A stretch of DNA of 64,000 nucleotides, taken from contig JAPPDF010000035.1 in NCBI GenBank assembly GCA_028875575.1, positions 22,862-86,861 on the forward strand. The letters are read 5' to 3'. Each line of letters starts with the position of its first letter. The stretch's first letter is position 1. A model generated the notes under the pieces. The model was not told where the DNA came from. It saw nothing but the letters and a program-made list of their open reading frames with translations, and did not search any database. Position numbers and translations under genes: made by a program. The DNA comes from Acidobacteriota bacterium. GTDB lineage: Bacteria > Acidobacteriota > Terriglobia > Versatilivoradales > Versatilivoraceae. Positions 63,113-64,000 of this stretch are shown here, piece after piece.

Positions 63113-63382
63113 ATGCAAAAAAACAAGAACACCTCATCCCGGAAAGGCGGATTGGATCTTGTGAGGGTCCGGCGGGCCGGGCAGATTACGCTGTCCCGCA
63201 AGCTGCGCGAAGTCATGAATCTGGGAGAGGGCGACTACTTGGAACCCCGGTTCACGGAAGGCGGAGTCTTGCTGCGGCCAGTGAGTGTTCGCTCTCGGGA
63301 ACCATCGGCGGCTCAGGAAGCGGAGATTTTGGATGTAGTGAACCAGGAACGCCGGAAGTATGCCAAAGAGCGCCGTCATTGA
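63113..63382 (+). CDS. AbrB/MazE-type antitoxin
   Basis: 89 residues. The swapped-hairpin domain is LVRVRRAGQITLSRKLREVMNLGEGDYLEPRFTEGGVLLRPV, a SpoVT-AbrB fold. The charged C terminus would bind the toxin. Its end overlaps the PIN toxin start by 23 bases, giving tight coupling. It would repress its own promoter. Confidence 0.88.
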   Translation: MQKNKNTSSRKGGLDLVRVRRAGQITLSRKLREVMNLGEGDYLEPRFTEGGVLLRPVSVRSREPSAAQEAEILDVVNQERRKYAKERRH

Positions 63383-63791
63383 TACCTCTGTTTTGGTGAG
63401 TGCCTTTCTGTTTCGGGAGAGTGTGCCTGGACGGGTCATTGAACTTGCCGAGCAGAACGTCTACACCCTTTATCTTTCCCCGATATTGATTGAAGAAGTA
63501 ACGCGGTCACTTCACCATCCGCGCCTGAAAGAAGCCTACGGGTATTCGGATGCAGATGTGCGAGTCTGGTGTCACACCTTGAAGACAATCGGAACGGTGT
63601 GGAAAAAGGCATTGCCGGAAATTGGTTCTGTGTGTCGTGACCCTGATGATGACCATGTGATCGCGTGCGCGCACGGCGTGGGCGCGTCCTGGATCGTAAC
63701 AGGCGATCATGACTTGCTTGAACTTGAGGAGTATAAGGGAGTGCGAATCGTGTCTGCCCGAACCTTCTTGGAAGAAATGGCAGTTCTGTAG
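63360..63791 (+). CDS. PIN-domain toxin (COG1569 type)
   Basis: 143 residues. AVIDTSVLVSAFLF holds the first acid (D8); SPILIEEVTRSLHHPRL the second; CRDPDDDHVIACAHGVGASWIVTGDHDLLEL the remaining acids. Length and DPDDDH match the putative toxin group COG1569. It is an RNase by family. Overlaps the AbrB-type antitoxin gene. Confidence 0.88.
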   Translation: MPKSAVIDTSVLVSAFLFRESVPGRVIELAEQNVYTLYLSPILIEEVTRSLHHPRLKEAYGYSDADVRVWCHTLKTIGTVWKKALPEIGSVCRDPDDDHVIACAHGVGASWIVTGDHDLLELEEYKGVRIVSARTFLEEMAVL

Positions 63792-63950
63792 TCATTGTCT
63801 GAAATCCTGTTTCAGTCTCGTAAGATCCGACCCGGGGTAGGGTGAGGGGGCCGGGTCGCGGGCAAACGGGAGTTTTCCAAAGGGCTTCCGTCGGCTATCA
63901 GAGAAGTCGCCCGCCGGATATCCTCCACCGCATCATCGGGGCGACACCCC

Positions 63951-63985
63951 CGGGAGCGCGGGCGTCCCGCCCGCATGCACTCCCG
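63951..63985. repeat. Nested GC-rich inverted repeat
   Basis: Outer arms CGGGAG/CTCCCG (63951-63956, 63980-63985) enclose a 7-base stem GCGGGCG-TCC-CGCCCGC (63958-63974). It looks like a repetitive extragenic palindrome. The 209 bases after the toxin gene hold nothing else recognised. Confidence 0.6.
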
Positions 63986-64000
63986 TTGCGTGCCGCTCAG

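Overview
The window is GC-rich, gene-dense bacterial chromosome. Lipoprotein signal peptides, several Tat signals, multiheme cytochromes and a PlsC-type acyltransferase point to a Gram-negative heterotroph. The family mix (S46 dipeptidyl peptidase, M81 peptidase, DUF1080, PhyH, CehA/McbA, BNR/sialidase repeats, NHL propellers, many small toxin-antitoxin pairs) resembles uncultivated Acidobacteriota and similar soil or sponge lineages. That placement is inferred from gene content; there is no rRNA here to confirm it. No CRISPR array, prophage or intact insertion sequence was seen.

Left part (1-18000). After a truncated FAD enzyme come a mannonate-dehydratase-type enolase and a TlpA thioredoxin, then arfB facing the other way. 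A PfkB kinase/DhnA aldolase pair follows with a 4-base overlap. Next is a small defence-type island: a Phd/PIN toxin-antitoxin pair and a VapB-like antitoxin next to a RecB-type nuclease. From 15033 down to 8094 the minus strand carries six closely packed genes: sialidase-like propeller, BON protein, Tat-exported TIM-barrel protein, fuconolactonase-type amidohydrolase, SDR and M81 peptidase. They look like a set for breaking down an external glycan or sugar acid. A sarcosine-oxidase-like flavoprotein and an unusual M19-family protein follow as a plus-strand pair.

Middle (18000-36000). An octaheme HAO-like lipoprotein, a NapC/NrfH-like tetraheme protein and a small membrane protein form a respiratory module. 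Then come an NHL propeller, a zinc alcohol dehydrogenase, an NRAMP-like transporter without the usual metal motifs, MsrP without MsrQ, and a minus-strand run of ECF sigma factor, 4-TM protein, membrane M23 peptidase and S46 peptidase. A NYN-domain gene is broken by two stops at tryptophan codons. Housekeeping genes follow: two proline tRNAs on either side of surE, a MerR regulator and der.

Right part (36000-64000). This holds queC, a TPR protein, cysE, bioA, a 3-methyladenine glycosylase, uxuA-like mannonate dehydratase, two HAD phosphatases, a phosphoesterase and a 902-residue AMP-ligase/ACP/acyltransferase fusion. From 52248 to 62929 lies a second catabolic region: an isocitrate/isopropylmalate-type dehydrogenase behind three matching palindromes spaced by about six helical turns, a glycine-oxidase-like flavoprotein, two more Tat-exported TIM-barrel paralogues, a CehA/McbA metallohydrolase and a large double sialidase-like lipoprotein. 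The window ends with an AbrB/PIN toxin-antitoxin pair.

The strongest candidates for something new are the repeated TIM-barrel plus sialidase-fold export cassettes, the helically phased triple operator at 53427-53571, the ligase-ACP-PlsC fusion, and the VapB-nuclease pairing.
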